The notes: generated by a model not told the origin, from the letters alone. A stretch of DNA of 36,078 nucleotides from Acidobacteriota bacterium (GCA_018268775.1 JAFDVV010000073.1:17385-53462), one strand, 5' to 3'; positions 1-8,324 are shown, numbered from the stretch's first letter. Program-made: numbers and translations.

Positions 1-29
1 TCTTCCGTCAGTGACTTTGTGTCAGCCAT
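1..29 (-). CDS. Start of the next alternative complex III gene (partial)
   Basis: Reading the minus strand downstream of the pentaheme cytochrome gene, an ATG at 27-29 opens a frame MADTKSLTE that runs off the window edge. A purine-rich GGAACAGAAG precedes it. The gap from the cytochrome stop is 44 bases, so the two genes are probably co-transcribed. In known alternative complex III operons the gene after actA is actB, a large iron-sulfur/molybdopterin-oxidoreductase-like subunit; that identity is inferred from position only, since nine residues cannot be assigned to a family. Confidence 0.45.
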
Positions 30-73
30 CGTATCTTCTGTTCCTATCCCGCTCGTTGGTATGCCGGTCGTCT

Positions 74-850
74 TCATCGGTGGCATGTCTCGCAGCTCGA
101 GAGTTCATCCGGTGTACGAATGTGGTACTGCGCCGTCAGGTACTTGCCCAGCTCCATCTGGCTGGTGAACTTCGTGTATCCGCTCGGCACCGCGGCCTCT
201 TCGGTCGTGACCTCGCAGCTCACGTTCTGCGCGGTGGCCCCGCCCTTGTCGGTGCTGGAGCAGACAACCGGCTTCGAGGTCGACGGGCCTTCCCACGCCA
301 TGTTGTAGATCTCCGCCGTCGGACGCAGATTGACGGCAGGATTGCGGTGGCAGTTCAGGCACCACTCCATCTGCAGCGTGTTCTGCTGATACATCAGCGG
401 CATCTCGTCCACGCGGCCGTGGCAGCTTGCGCAGCCGATGCCTTTGTTCACATGAATCTCATGGTTGAAGTAGACGAAGTCCGGAAGGTCGTGAACGCGG
501 ATCCACTGGATCGACGCGCCCGTTGCCCAGCTCTGACGGACGGGCTCGAGATACTCGGCGTTGGTCCAGATCTGCGCATGACAGTTGATGCAGGTCTTGG
601 TCGGAGGAATGCCGGCATACGCTGCCTTCTCCACCTGCACGTGACAGTACTGGCATTGCAGGCCCAGACCCTCGACGTGGTGCTTGTGGCTGAAGGGAAT
701 CGGCTGGTCGGGCCGCTGGCCCTGCCGTGTGACCCAAGGGGATCGCTGCAGTGAATTCAAGGCAACGCCCAGCGCGACGACGATCAAGCCGGTGATAACC
801 AGGCTCGCGCGAGCCAGCGCGTTCGAACTGCGGTCAAAAACTTGCGCCAT
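74..850 (-). CDS. actA: Pentaheme cytochrome c subunit of alternative complex III (ActA)
   Basis: Predicted membrane-anchored multiheme cytochrome of 258 residues. Residues about 14-33 form one hydrophobic segment (signal anchor), followed by five CxxCH heme-binding motifs at 66-70, 87-91, 140-144, 164-168 and 253-257; the last sits at the very C-terminus. Five hemes plus an N-terminal anchor match ActA of alternative complex III, which with ActB-F oxidises menaquinol and passes electrons to cytochrome c or directly to an oxidase. The start at 850 is supported by AGGAAAG a few bases upstream. A further gene starts 44 bases downstream on the same strand, as expected for an act operon. Other cytochrome c3/c7 proteins share CxxCH motifs, so family membership is firm and the exact subunit name slightly less so. 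Confidence 0.82.
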   Translation of the reverse strand: MAQVFDRSSNALARASLVITGLIVVALGVALNSLQRSPWVTRQGQRPDQPIPFSHKHHVEGLGLQCQYCHVQVEKAAYAGIPPTKTCINCHAQIWTNAEYLEPVRQSWATGASIQWIRVHDLPDFVYFNHEIHVNKGIGCASCHGRVDEMPLMYQQNTLQMEWCLNCHRNPAVNLRPTAEIYNMAWEGPSTSKPVVCSSTDKGGATAQNVSCEVTTEEAAVPSGYTKFTSQMELGKYLTAQYHIRTPDELSSCETCHR

Positions 851-1599
851 GAGTGCTTTCCTGCTTCCTCTCCGCTTCGCCTGGCGTCTGATGATCAGGG
901 CGAGAAGGGTTCAAGGTTGTTGTGGTCCTGGCTGTCCATCGTCGATTCAATCAACAAAATCGACGCTCAGGCGTCCGTTTTCACACTTCAACCTGAAAAT
1001 TATTCCTCTGGAACTCTGAGTATAGCAGTGCAAAAAGGCATTCTTTAAGCGCTGGGCGATACTCGCAACTGATTTTTCACCTGCAACATCCGATTATCGA
1101 AACACTGGGAGACGCCCGCGAAAACCGCCTGCACAACATCTCGTGCATCGATGCGCCACGGGCCACGCGCACCACAATATCTACCCTGCCCGAAAGGTAT
1201 CGGCCTTGTAAATCCATACCAAAACAGTCCGTTTTTCTACCCGCCATCTCCACCGCCACTCGCAACACCACACGACCCTAATCGAGACTCTCCCGCACAA
1301 ACTATGACTTATGTCACAGGAGCACCCGGGCGGAACCGTTCATCCATGCACATCGACGAAATCATCCGCCGCCATGAGCGCCTTATAGTCGTCATTCTGA
1401 GGCGTAGCCGAAGAATCCCCGTATCTCCTCTATTGCATGTGAGAGTTTCAGCGGAAACTTCCCTCTCTTACGCCGCGTACAGACCGTCTTCGCGCCCAAC
1501 GAGCTACCGGGATTCTTCGGCTACGCCTCAGAATGACGGGCGGTGGCGGATGAGCTGTTCCGCCTTCCACCGCGCCCGCCGTGCTACTCTCAACCCGGA
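851..1599. other. Long intergenic region between actA and the DNA methyltransferase
   Basis: About 750 bases without a convincing gene. The part nearest actA should carry its promoter, but no clear -35/-10 pair could be picked out. The right half holds a large palindromic repeat (1390-1538). A frame across 1151-1864 exists but overlaps the repeat and the methyltransferase in another frame and has no recognisable protein character. Confidence 0.6.
1390..1538. repeat. Palindromic intergenic repeat, 30-bp perfect inverted arms
   Basis: Positions 1390-1419 and 1509-1538 are perfect reverse complements over 30 bases, separated by 89 bases. The outer end begins CGTCATTCTGAGG, the motif shared with the elements at 9798, 9977, 23398, 27152, 29500 and 34167. 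Transcribed, it would fold into a long hairpin. It contains no coding sequence and lies just upstream of the methyltransferase start. Confidence 0.9.
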
Positions 1600-3240
1600 A
1601 TGCCCCCAACAAAGAACCAGGACAAAAACAGGCTCTACTACGGCGACAACCTACAGGTTCTCCGCGAGTACATCCCCGACCAGTCGGTCGACCTCATCTA
1701 TCTCGACCCGCCCTTCAACTCGCGCCAGGACTACAACGTCCTGTTCGCTGAAAAGGACGGCACCCGCTCCGCCTCCCAGATCACCGCCTTCAAAGACACA
1801 TGGGAGTGGAACGAAGAGGCCGCCCGCTCCTACGAAGAAGTCATCGAGCAAGGTGGCCGCGTAGCCGACGCCATGCGAGCCTTCCGAACCCTCCTCGGCG
1901 GCTCCGACATGCTCGCCTACCTCGCCATGATGGCCCCGCGCCTCGTCGAACTGCGCCGCGTCCTCAAAGACACCGGCTCCATCTACCTCCACTGCGACCC
2001 CACCGCCAGCCACTATCTAAAGCTGCTCATGGATGGCGTCTTCGGCGCGCAAATGTTTCGCAATGAGATTGTTTGGAAACGAACAGCGCCACATAATGAC
2101 GCACGACGCAGATTCGGCGATCAGAGCGACATCATTTTGTTCTTCGCTAAGTCAGATGCTTCGGTATTTAACCGCACTTTCGGGCCGTATTCGGAGGCAT
2201 ACATTAAGTCTCACTACTCAATGCAAGATCCGGACGGACGTCGATTTACGACCGGTAACTTGAGAAGCCCGAGCCCACGCCCAAACCTTACATACGAATA
2301 CAAGGGGTATAAACCGCACGCTAACGGATGGACCGTCTCCCGCGAAGTAATGGAAAAGCTAGATGCTGCGAATCTTCTCTACTACCCTGACAAGCCGGGT
2401 GGACGATTGCGGGTAAAGAGGTACCTGGACGAGATGCCAGGAACTCCAGTCGGAAACGTATGGGAGGATATCGCTCCACTGAACTCACACGCGCAGGAAC
2501 GCCTCGGCTATCCCACCCAAAAGCCCGAAGCCCTCCTCGGACGCATCCTCAAGGCCAGCTCCAACGAAGGCGACGTCGTCCTCGACCCCTTTTGCGGCTG
2601 CGGCACGACAGTGCAGGTCGCGCAAAAGCTGAACCGCCGCTGGATCGGCATCGACATTACGCATCTCGCCATCGGCCTTATTAAAAAGCGACTGGCCGAC
2701 TCGTTCGGAATGTCTATCCGCGAAACCTATCAGGTATTCGGAGAACCCACCGACCTCGCAGGCGCTCGGCAATTGGCCGTGGATGACCGTTTTGGCTTCG
2801 AGAACTGGGCGCTTGGTCTCGTCTACGCACGAAAAGCGGAAGCGAAGCGAGGGGCAGACCGTGGCGTCGACGGCCGCAAGCTCTTCTTCGACGACCGGTC
2901 ACAGAACGCGCGCGAGATGCTTATCTCCGTGAAATCGGGGCATGTAGACGTAACCATGATTCGCGATCTGCGTGGAGCCATGGAACGCGAACACGCGGAG
3001 TTCGGCATCTTCATCACACTGGAGCCACCCTCGAAGCCAATGCTCCGGGAAGCCGCCGATGCGGGCGTCTACAAGTCGCCGCTTGGCGGTACGCCTGCGC
3101 GGATTCAGATATTCACCATCGAAGACCTGCTGGCGGGCGCGACCATCGACTACCAGGAGCTTTTGGATCGCACGCTACGCTCTGCTCCCCGGCACCGCCC
3201 TCAGCCTGCGACGAACCTTACCCTCGATTTAGGTGATTGA
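1600..3240 (+). CDS. DNA N4/N6-methyltransferase fused to a nuclease-like domain
   Basis: A beta-class amino-methyltransferase: motif IV DPPF lies near residues 36-39 and motif I (VLDPFCGCGTT) near 327-337, so the target-recognition region sits between them. The C-terminal part, from about residue 410, reads like a PD-(D/E)xK nuclease fold, with GADRGVDG near 418-425 and ISVKSG near 443-448, followed by a helix-strand pattern typical of Mrr-like domains. The protein may therefore combine modification and cleavage, or use the second domain for DNA binding. The ATG at 1600 is preferred over a GTG at 1543, because the latter lies within 5 bases of the palindromic repeat and adds residues of no clear character. 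Codon use changes between roughly 2050 and 2480, covering the target-recognition part. The site specificity cannot be read from the sequence. Confidence 0.85.
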   Translation: MPPTKNQDKNRLYYGDNLQVLREYIPDQSVDLIYLDPPFNSRQDYNVLFAEKDGTRSASQITAFKDTWEWNEEAARSYEEVIEQGGRVADAMRAFRTLLGGSDMLAYLAMMAPRLVELRRVLKDTGSIYLHCDPTASHYLKLLMDGVFGAQMFRNEIVWKRTAPHNDARRRFGDQSDIILFFAKSDASVFNRTFGPYSEAYIKSHYSMQDPDGRRFTTGNLRSPSPRPNLTYEYKGYKPHANGWTVSREVMEKLDAANLLYYPDKPGGRLRVKRYLDEMPGTPVGNVWEDIAPLNSHAQERLGYPTQKPEALLGRILKASSNEGDVVLDPFCGCGTTVQVAQKLNRRWIGIDITHLAIGLIKKRLADSFGMSIRETYQVFGEPTDLAGARQLAVDDRFGFENWALGLVYARKAEAKRGADRGVDGRKLFFDDRSQNAREMLISVKSGHVDVTMIRDLRGAMEREHAEFGIFITLEPPSKPMLREAADAGVYKSPLGGTPARIQIFTIEDLLAGATIDYQELLDRTLRSAPRHRPQPATNLTLDLGD

Positions 3241-3243
3241 TCT

Positions 3244-3438
3244 ATGACAATGACCCAGAAGATGACCCGCGAGCTGGCGCATCGTATTGGTATCGACGAA
3301 GCGAACCGCTACATGAAAAATGCCGGACGAACATCGTGGAGCCAGCAGGACTACGCATACGCCACCGCCACATTTCAGCGCCTGTGGCCTTGCTGCATTC
3401 ATCAACTTGAACCCGGCGAGTGTTCTTTGTGCAACTGA
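3244..3438 (+). CDS. Small hypothetical protein downstream of the methyltransferase
   Basis: A 64-residue frame whose ATG lies 3 bases after the methyltransferase stop, suggesting translational coupling. The protein is hydrophilic, with four cysteines in the last fifteen residues (CC...C..C), compatible with a small metal-binding element, though this is only suggestive. No family was recognised. Its tight spacing behind the methyltransferase argues that it is translated; against it, it is short and ends just before a sequence resembling the methyltransferase 3-prime end (3464-3475). Confidence 0.45.
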   Translation: MTMTQKMTRELAHRIGIDEANRYMKNAGRTSWSQQDYAYATATFQRLWPCCIHQLEPGECSLCN

Positions 3439-3504
3439 TTGGCTATCGCGCCCAGGCCGCCGAGAACCTTACCCTGGACTTGGAAGCCTTAGACTTGGAA
3501 TAAC

Positions 3505-4227
3505 ATGCCTCGTCCCAGTGCCACCACTCGCGCTCCGCGTTACGACTCTGCCGCCGCCATCGCCCAGCTCTCCGCCGCCGACCCGAAGCTCGGCAGGCTG
3601 ATCGAGCGGGCCGGGCCGTTTACCCTGCGCGTTTCGAGCGGGCTTTCGCCCTTTGAGGCGCTGGTCGAATCGATCGTCTACCAGCAGCTCCACGGCAAGG
3701 CGGCAGCCACCATTCACCGGCGCTTGCTGGAGAGCTTTCACGGCGTCTGCGGCGCGGGCGTACATCCCACGGCGCAGCACCTGCTCGACTGCCCCAATGA
3801 GCAGCTACGCGCCGCCGGCCTGTCGCACAACAAGATGCTCGCCCTGCGCGACCTCGCGGCGAAGACCGTCGACGGCACCGTGCCTACGCTCGCCGTCATC
3901 CGCAAGATGAGTGACGACGAGATCGTCGACCACCTGACACAGGTCCGCGGCATCGGCCGCTGGACGGTGGAGATGCTGCTGATCTTCAGGCTTGGCCGCG
4001 CGGATGTCTTCCCCGTCTCCGACTACGGCGTGCGCAAGGGCTTCGCGCTCACCTTTCAGGGTCTGAAGCCGACGAAGAAGGTCGAACCCTCCGACCTTCC
4101 CAATGCCGAGACCATGCACAAGCGCGGAAAGAAGTGGGGGCCGTGGCGCTCCATTGCAAGCTGGTACCTGTGGCGCGCCTGCGACCTGGCCAACGGCAAG
4201 ATGGTGTTGCCCGGCGCGAAGGAGTAA
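3505..4227 (+). CDS. DNA-3-methyladenine glycosylase, AlkA / HhH-GPD family
   Basis: A 240-residue helix-hairpin-helix glycosylase that should remove alkylated purines by base excision. The entry signature SIVYQQLHGKAA, the hairpin element VRGIGRWTVEML (about residues 147-158) and the following FPVSDYGVRKG with the putative catalytic aspartate at residue 173 are all present in order. The length fits the compact AlkA/Mag subfamily lacking the N-terminal TBP-like domain of E. coli AlkA. ATG 3505 is the first good start. It lies downstream of the methyltransferase and small frame on the same strand; functional linkage to them is not evident. Confidence 0.9.
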   Translation: MPRPSATTRAPRYDSAAAIAQLSAADPKLGRLIERAGPFTLRVSSGLSPFEALVESIVYQQLHGKAAATIHRRLLESFHGVCGAGVHPTAQHLLDCPNEQLRAAGLSHNKMLALRDLAAKTVDGTVPTLAVIRKMSDDEIVDHLTQVRGIGRWTVEMLLIFRLGRADVFPVSDYGVRKGFALTFQGLKPTKKVEPSDLPNAETMHKRGKKWGPWRSIASWYLWRACDLANGKMVLPGAKE

Positions 4228-4263
4228 GATCGGTCGCTGCCATAAATATGGTAGGCTGGCCGC

Positions 4264-4491
4264 ATGAGAACGACGGTCGACATTCCGGACTCGAAGTATC
4301 GTCAACTGAAGAGCAAAGCCGCTTCAGAGGGTACGACAGTAAAGGCGCTTGTCCTGAAAGGCGTCGAGGTCGTCCTCACGCAAAGGTCTCCTGCGCCCCG
4401 GAAACCCTTGAAGCTCCCTCTCGTCAAATCGAGCCGCCCCGGGAGCATTGACTTGGACAACGAACGAATCTATGACCTCATATTTTCCTGA
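4264..4491 (+). CDS. VapB-like antitoxin
   Basis: A 75-residue protein starting MRTTVDIPDSKYRQLKSKA, a ribbon-helix-helix DNA-binding N-terminus of the kind found in VapB-type antitoxins. The C-terminal half is proline- and charge-rich and would be the toxin-wrapping tail. It overlaps the following PIN-domain gene by 20 bases, the usual arrangement for a toxin-antitoxin pair, and presumably represses its own promoter. No strong Shine-Dalgarno is visible; a TATGGT box lies 11 bases before the ATG. Confidence 0.82.
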   Translation: MRTTVDIPDSKYRQLKSKAASEGTTVKALVLKGVEVVLTQRSPAPRKPLKLPLVKSSRPGSIDLDNERIYDLIFS

Positions 4492-4891
4492 TGTCAATGT
4501 ATGGCTTGCCGTCGCAGTATCGGGTCATGTTCATCATCGGCGGGCGGCCGCCTGGTATCGGGAGGTCAACCCTGAACATGTGTTTTTCAGCCGGTTGACC
4601 CAGCTTGGCCTGCTTCGTCTGCTCACCACGCAAGCTGTCATGGGGCCGGATGTGTTGACGCAACGTCACGCCTGGAACATCTACGACCAACTCATTGCCA
4701 ACGGAAACCGGTTGGCGCACGAACCAGCAGAAGTCGATGAGGCCATGCGGCTGCTCACATGGCACACCAGACCGTCTCCAAAGCTGTGGGCCGATGCCTA
4801 CCTGGCCGCCTTCGCAAAACAATATGGATCGCGATTGATCACTTTCGATAAGGCGCTTGCTTCCATGACGAACAGTGTTTTACTCGATTAG
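4472..4891 (+). CDS. VapC-like PIN-domain ribonuclease toxin
   Basis: About 139 residues. The N-terminus MTSYFPDVNVWLA carries the first PIN-domain aspartate; ADAYLAAF and LITFDKAL near the C-terminus supply the other acidic residues that bind Mg/Mn in this fold. The middle segment SRLTQLGLLRLLT belongs to a PIN subgroup with glutamine where many VapC have glutamate, so this is a subfamily feature and not damage. ATG 4472 is preferred over a TTG at 4448, because the PIN core begins directly after it and it gives the typical short overlap with the antitoxin. Expected activity is RNA cleavage when the antitoxin is degraded. Confidence 0.85.
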   Translation: MTSYFPDVNVWLAVAVSGHVHHRRAAAWYREVNPEHVFFSRLTQLGLLRLLTTQAVMGPDVLTQRHAWNIYDQLIANGNRLAHEPAEVDEAMRLLTWHTRPSPKLWADAYLAAFAKQYGSRLITFDKALASMTNSVLLD

Positions 4892-4930
4892 GTTCAACCT
4901 TATCCGCCGCGATACCCTCTAACAGAGAAC

Positions 4931-7516
4931 ATGGCCAAGCTAAAACCAGCCTCCAAGCCCGTCGCCGCCTCCACTCCCACGACCGCCGGACCTGAGCGTT
5001 ACGTCTGCATCCACGGCCATTTCTATCAGCCGCCGCGCGAGAACCCCTGGCTGGAGACCGTCGAGCTGCAGGACTCCGCCGCGCCCTATCACGACTGGAA
5101 CGACCGCATCACCGCCGAGTGCTACGCTCCCAACGGCGCCTCGCGCATCACCGACCGCGAGAACAAGATCATCCGCATCATGAACAACTACTCGCGGATG
5201 AGCTTCAACTTCGGGCCTACGCTGCTGAGCTGGCTGTGCGACTTCGCCCCGCGCGCCTACCGCATGATTCTCGACGCGGACCACGCCAGCGTCGAGCGCC
5301 ACAACGGCCACGGCTCGGCCATCGCGCAGGTCTACAACCACATCATCATGCCGCTGGCCAGCGAGCGCGACGCGCGCACGCAGATTCGCTGGGGCATCAC
5401 GGACTTCAAAACTCGTTTTGGCCGCGACCCCGAGGGCATGTGGCTGGCCGAGACCGCGGTCAACCGCAAGGTGCTCGACCTGATGGCCCAGGAGGGCATC
5501 GCGTTCACCATCCTCGCGCCGCACCAGTGCGCGCGCGTGCGGCGCATCGCCGAAGGCGGCAACCCCGCCGAATGGACCGCGACACCCAATGCCGCCGTCG
5601 ACACCCGCCACCCGTACCGCATTCAGCTCGACGAAGGCCGCAGCATCGTCGTCTTCTTCTACGACGGCCCCACCTCGCGCGCCATCGCCTTCGAAGGTCT
5701 TTTGAACAGCGGCGAAGACTTCGGCAAGCGTCTGCTGGCGTCCTTCGACGCCACCGACTGCGACCACACCGACGAGGCCTCGCTCTCGCACGTTGCCACC
5801 GACGGCGAGAGCTACGGCCATCATCATCGCCACGGCGAGATGGCGCTCTCCTACGCCATGCACTGGCTCGAAGACAACGAACACGCGAAGCTGACCAACT
5901 ACAGCGAGTTCCTGGCAAAATTTCCGCCGCGCTGGGAGGCCGAGGTCGTAGACAACACGTCCTGGAGCTGCGCGCACGGCGTCGAGCGCTGGCGCTCGGA
6001 CTGCGGCTGCAACAGCGGAAAGCTGGGCTGGAACCAGAAGTGGCGCGGCCCGCTGCGTCAGGCGCTCGACTTCCTCCGCGACGCCGTGGCGCCGCTCTCG
6101 GAGAAACTCTCCGCATCGCTCTTCAAGGACCTGTGGCCCGCGCGCGACGGCTACATCGAGGTCATCCTCAATCGCCAGGGCAAGACCAACAACTTCTTCG
6201 CAAGACACGCCGCCCACCCTCTTACCGGCCACGAGCGCGTCACCGCGCTCGAGCTGATGGAGCTGCAGCGCCACGCACTATTGATGTACACCTCGTGCGG
6301 CTGGTTCTTCGACGAAATTTCGGGCATCGAGACCGTGCAGGTGATCGCCTATGCCGGACGCGTTCTGCAACTGGCCGCCAGGCTCTTTGGCGAACCCGGC
6401 GCGGCGCTGGAGAAGCAGTTTCTCAGCATCCTCGCAGGCGCGCAGAGCAACATCCCCGAGGCCGGCAACGGTGCCGAGGTCTACCGCCGCTACGTCACCA
6501 GCATGAAGATCGGTCTCGAACAGGTGGGCGCGCACTACGCTATCAGCTCCATCTTCCGGCCCTATCCCGAAGACGGCGAGATCTTCTGCTACGACGTGCA
6601 CCGCTCCAGCCACGACGTCTACACCTCGGGCCGCGGCCGCGTGGCACTGGGCAGCGCGCGCATCCACTCGCGCATCACCGAGGACACCGAAGAGATATGC
6701 TTCGCCGTGCTTCATCTCGGCGACCAGAACATCTCCGCCGCCGTGCGCCGCTACGACCCCGGCGACCCGGAGCAGGTGCGGCAGTTCAATGCCTTCTCCA
6801 AGGACGTCGGACTGGCCATGCGCCGCGCCAACCTTCCCGAGGTCATCCGGCTGATCGACCAGAACTTCCGCGAGACCAACGGAGCGCACGATGCGGAATC
6901 GGCCCCGGCACCTGCGGGCTACTCGCTGCTCTCGCTCTTTGCCGACGAGCAGCACCGCATCCTCCAGACCATCCTGACGCAGACGCTGAGTGAGATGGAG
7001 GATTCGCTGCGCAAGATCTACGACGACCACGCCTCGCTGCTGGACTTTTTGACCGACACGGGAATCTCGCCGCCGCCAGCGCTTGAGGTCGCCGCCAACT
7101 ACGCGATCAACGCCTCGCTCAAAAAGGCGCTCGAGGCCGAGCCCTTCGACCCCGAGCAAGTCCTCTCGCTGGTCGAGAAGGCGACGGCGGAGCACATTAC
7201 GCTGAACCACCAGCAACTGACCTTTATCGCGGGCCAGAGGATGAAGCGCGCGATGGTGCGGCTGGAGGCCGCGGCCGCCGGCGACCCCACGGCCAACGGC
7301 GCTCTCGCTCACGCCCTGGCCATGGCCGAGACCTTCCGCAAGGTGCCCTTCGAGGTCAACCTGTGGGGCGCGCAGAACATCTGGAACGACCTGCTGCGCC
7401 GCAGCGACAAGGCCTACTGGACCGAGGAGTGGCGCGAGGACTACCGCAAGCTCGGCGAGGCCATGAACATCAAGGTCGATCAACTGGTGACAGAGGAGGG
7501 CGTCAGCGCCTTCTGA
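4931..7516 (+). CDS. DUF3536 / glycoside hydrolase family 57 protein
   Basis: A large cytoplasmic protein of 861 residues. The opening YVCIHGHFYQPPRENPW is the hallmark of the GH57-related DUF3536 family. GMWLAETAV, with the putative nucleophile glutamate near residue 174, and VATDGESYGHHH, with the putative acid/base aspartate near 291, match the two catalytic elements of GH57 enzymes, which act on alpha-glucans. The remaining C-terminal two thirds include the DUF3536 helical part. No signal peptide is seen. The substrate is probably a storage alpha-glucan, by family. A hairpin (ATGGCTTCAGCCAT at 7549-7562) follows the stop but lacks a T tract. Confidence 0.9.
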   Translation: MAKLKPASKPVAASTPTTAGPERYVCIHGHFYQPPRENPWLETVELQDSAAPYHDWNDRITAECYAPNGASRITDRENKIIRIMNNYSRMSFNFGPTLLSWLCDFAPRAYRMILDADHASVERHNGHGSAIAQVYNHIIMPLASERDARTQIRWGITDFKTRFGRDPEGMWLAETAVNRKVLDLMAQEGIAFTILAPHQCARVRRIAEGGNPAEWTATPNAAVDTRHPYRIQLDEGRSIVVFFYDGPTSRAIAFEGLLNSGEDFGKRLLASFDATDCDHTDEASLSHVATDGESYGHHHRHGEMALSYAMHWLEDNEHAKLTNYSEFLAKFPPRWEAEVVDNTSWSCAHGVERWRSDCGCNSGKLGWNQKWRGPLRQALDFLRDAVAPLSEKLSASLFKDLWPARDGYIEVILNRQGKTNNFFARHAAHPLTGHERVTALELMELQRHALLMYTSCGWFFDEISGIETVQVIAYAGRVLQLAARLFGEPGAALEKQFLSILAGAQSNIPEAGNGAEVYRRYVTSMKIGLEQVGAHYAISSIFRPYPEDGEIFCYDVHRSSHDVYTSGRGRVALGSARIHSRITEDTEEICFAVLHLGDQNISAAVRRYDPGDPEQVRQFNAFSKDVGLAMRRANLPEVIRLIDQNFRETNGAHDAESAPAPAGYSLLSLFADEQHRILQTILTQTLSEMEDSLRKIYDDHASLLDFLTDTGISPPPALEVAANYAINASLKKALEAEPFDPEQVLSLVEKATAEHITLNHQQLTFIAGQRMKRAMVRLEAAAAGDPTANGALAHALAMAETFRKVPFEVNLWGAQNIWNDLLRRSDKAYWTEEWREDYRKLGEAMNIKVDQLVTEEGVSAF

Positions 7517-7591
7517 AGACATCGAACAAACACATTCCTTGAAAGGCAATGGCTTCAGCCATGCCGCAGGTGACGGAGTGCGCCCCTTCTA

Positions 7592-7625
7592 CATTGGGTG
7601 GTCCTGAGCGTAGTGGGGTGAAGGA
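7592..7625. repeat. Half copy of the palindromic repeat
   Basis: GGTCCTGAGCGTAGTGGGG followed by TGAAGGATTCGCGG resembles one arm of the repeat family (compare 27156-27193). There is no matching second arm nearby, so it appears to be a degenerate remnant. Confidence 0.5.
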
Positions 7626-7632
7626 TTCGCGG

Positions 7633-7935
7633 TTATTTGTGAAGATCGATATTCACCGATCCGTCGGGGAATTCGGCGCGCAGAACCAACTCCCCGCCCA
7701 GTGCTTCAACATACTCGCGAAGTGTACTGAGATAGACGTCGGTACGTCGCTCGATTTTGGAAACTTCCCCCTGGGCCACGCCTAAACGCTCCGCCATGGC
7801 CATTTGAGTAAGTTCCCGGGCCTTTCTCAGTTCGTTGATCGGCATAGCGGTCAGCGCCTCCTGAACCCGCCTTTCGACGCGCGCACGGCTCTCTGGACTC
7901 ATTTTGCTGCGAAGTTCCGCAAACTTTTTTGCCAT
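7633..7935 (-). CDS. HigA-like XRE-family antitoxin
   Basis: About 100 residues. The core LRKARELTQMAMAERLGVAQ followed by GEVSKIERRTDVYLSTL is a Cro/CI-type helix-turn-helix. An upstream extension to 7989 is possible, but the ATG at 7933-7935 has an excellent Shine-Dalgarno (AGGAGGG, spacing 5), which decides the start. The gene lies 10 bases after the stop of a Gp49/HigB-like toxin gene, so the order is toxin first, as in higBA loci. The protein should bind both the toxin and the operator upstream of the pair. Confidence 0.85.
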   Translation of the reverse strand: MAKKFAELRSKMSPESRARVERRVQEALTAMPINELRKARELTQMAMAERLGVAQGEVSKIERRTDVYLSTLREYVEALGGELVLRAEFPDGSVNIDLHK

Positions 7936-7945
7936 GACAACCCTC

Positions 7946-8296
7946 CTAAACGTCTCCAATTTCATAAAGATGCCGGGCATAAATCTCATCGGCCCTTGGA
8001 ATCATGGTGTCGTAGAAACGATTGTCGCCTGTTTTATCTCCACCAATGAGGAGATAGGCCATGCGGCGCGGATCGAACGCGAAAAAGACGCGATATGGCC
8101 GTCCCTCATGCTGGACGCGCAGCTCTTTCATATTCTGAAACTTGGATCCCTCAACGGTATCGGCATAAGGACGAGCGAGCGATGGCCCCCTCTCTTCGAG
8201 AAGGCGAACACCGAAATCGACGCTTTCTTGTTCACTCACAGTGAGCTCATTCCACCACTTACCGAATTCGTCGGAGTACTCAACCTCCCAAGCCAC
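7946..8296 (-). CDS. HigB-like toxin, phage Gp49 / RelE superfamily
   Basis: A 116-residue protein with the Gp49-like pattern VEYSDEFGKWWNELT near the N-terminus and KELRVQHEGRPYRVFFAFDP in the core, ending in a helix rich in aromatic residues. Family members are ribosome-dependent or free mRNA interferases. The start is a GTG at 8296, preceded by a weak GGAA. The adjacent XRE gene is the expected antitoxin. An imperfect palindrome at 8303-8324 directly upstream could be the autoregulatory operator. Confidence 0.85.
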   Translation of the reverse strand: MAWEVEYSDEFGKWWNELTVSEQESVDFGVRLLEERGPSLARPYADTVEGSKFQNMKELRVQHEGRPYRVFFAFDPRRMAYLLIGGDKTGDNRFYDTMIPRADEIYARHLYEIGDV

Positions 8297-8302
8297 AGCA
8301 CT

Positions 8303-8324
8303 ATTATTCCATAAAAGGAATTAT
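8303..8324. promoter_or_regulatory. Candidate operator of the HigBA-like pair
   Basis: An AT-rich imperfect palindrome with perfect central arms ATTCC and GGAAT (8306-8310, 8317-8321) around ATAAAA, immediately upstream of the toxin start. Position and symmetry fit the binding site of an XRE antitoxin; no direct evidence of binding. Confidence 0.35.

Noticed and set aside
11..754. Plus-strand frame opposite actA
   Set aside because: The minus-strand frame has five CxxCH motifs and a membrane anchor, so the plus-strand frame is its shadow.
1543..1599. GTG start adding 19 residues to the methyltransferase
   Set aside because: It begins within 5 bases of the palindromic repeat and the extra residues have no methylase character; ATG 1600 leads directly into the conserved N-terminus.
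4940..6274. Long minus-strand frame of 444 codons opposite the GH57 gene
   Set aside because: It is antisense to a well-recognised protein and exists because GC-rich codons leave few stops; its translation is low-complexity (V, A, R, G) without any family signature. The same applies to long antisense frames over glyA, mnmG, accD, the sialidase and the permease.
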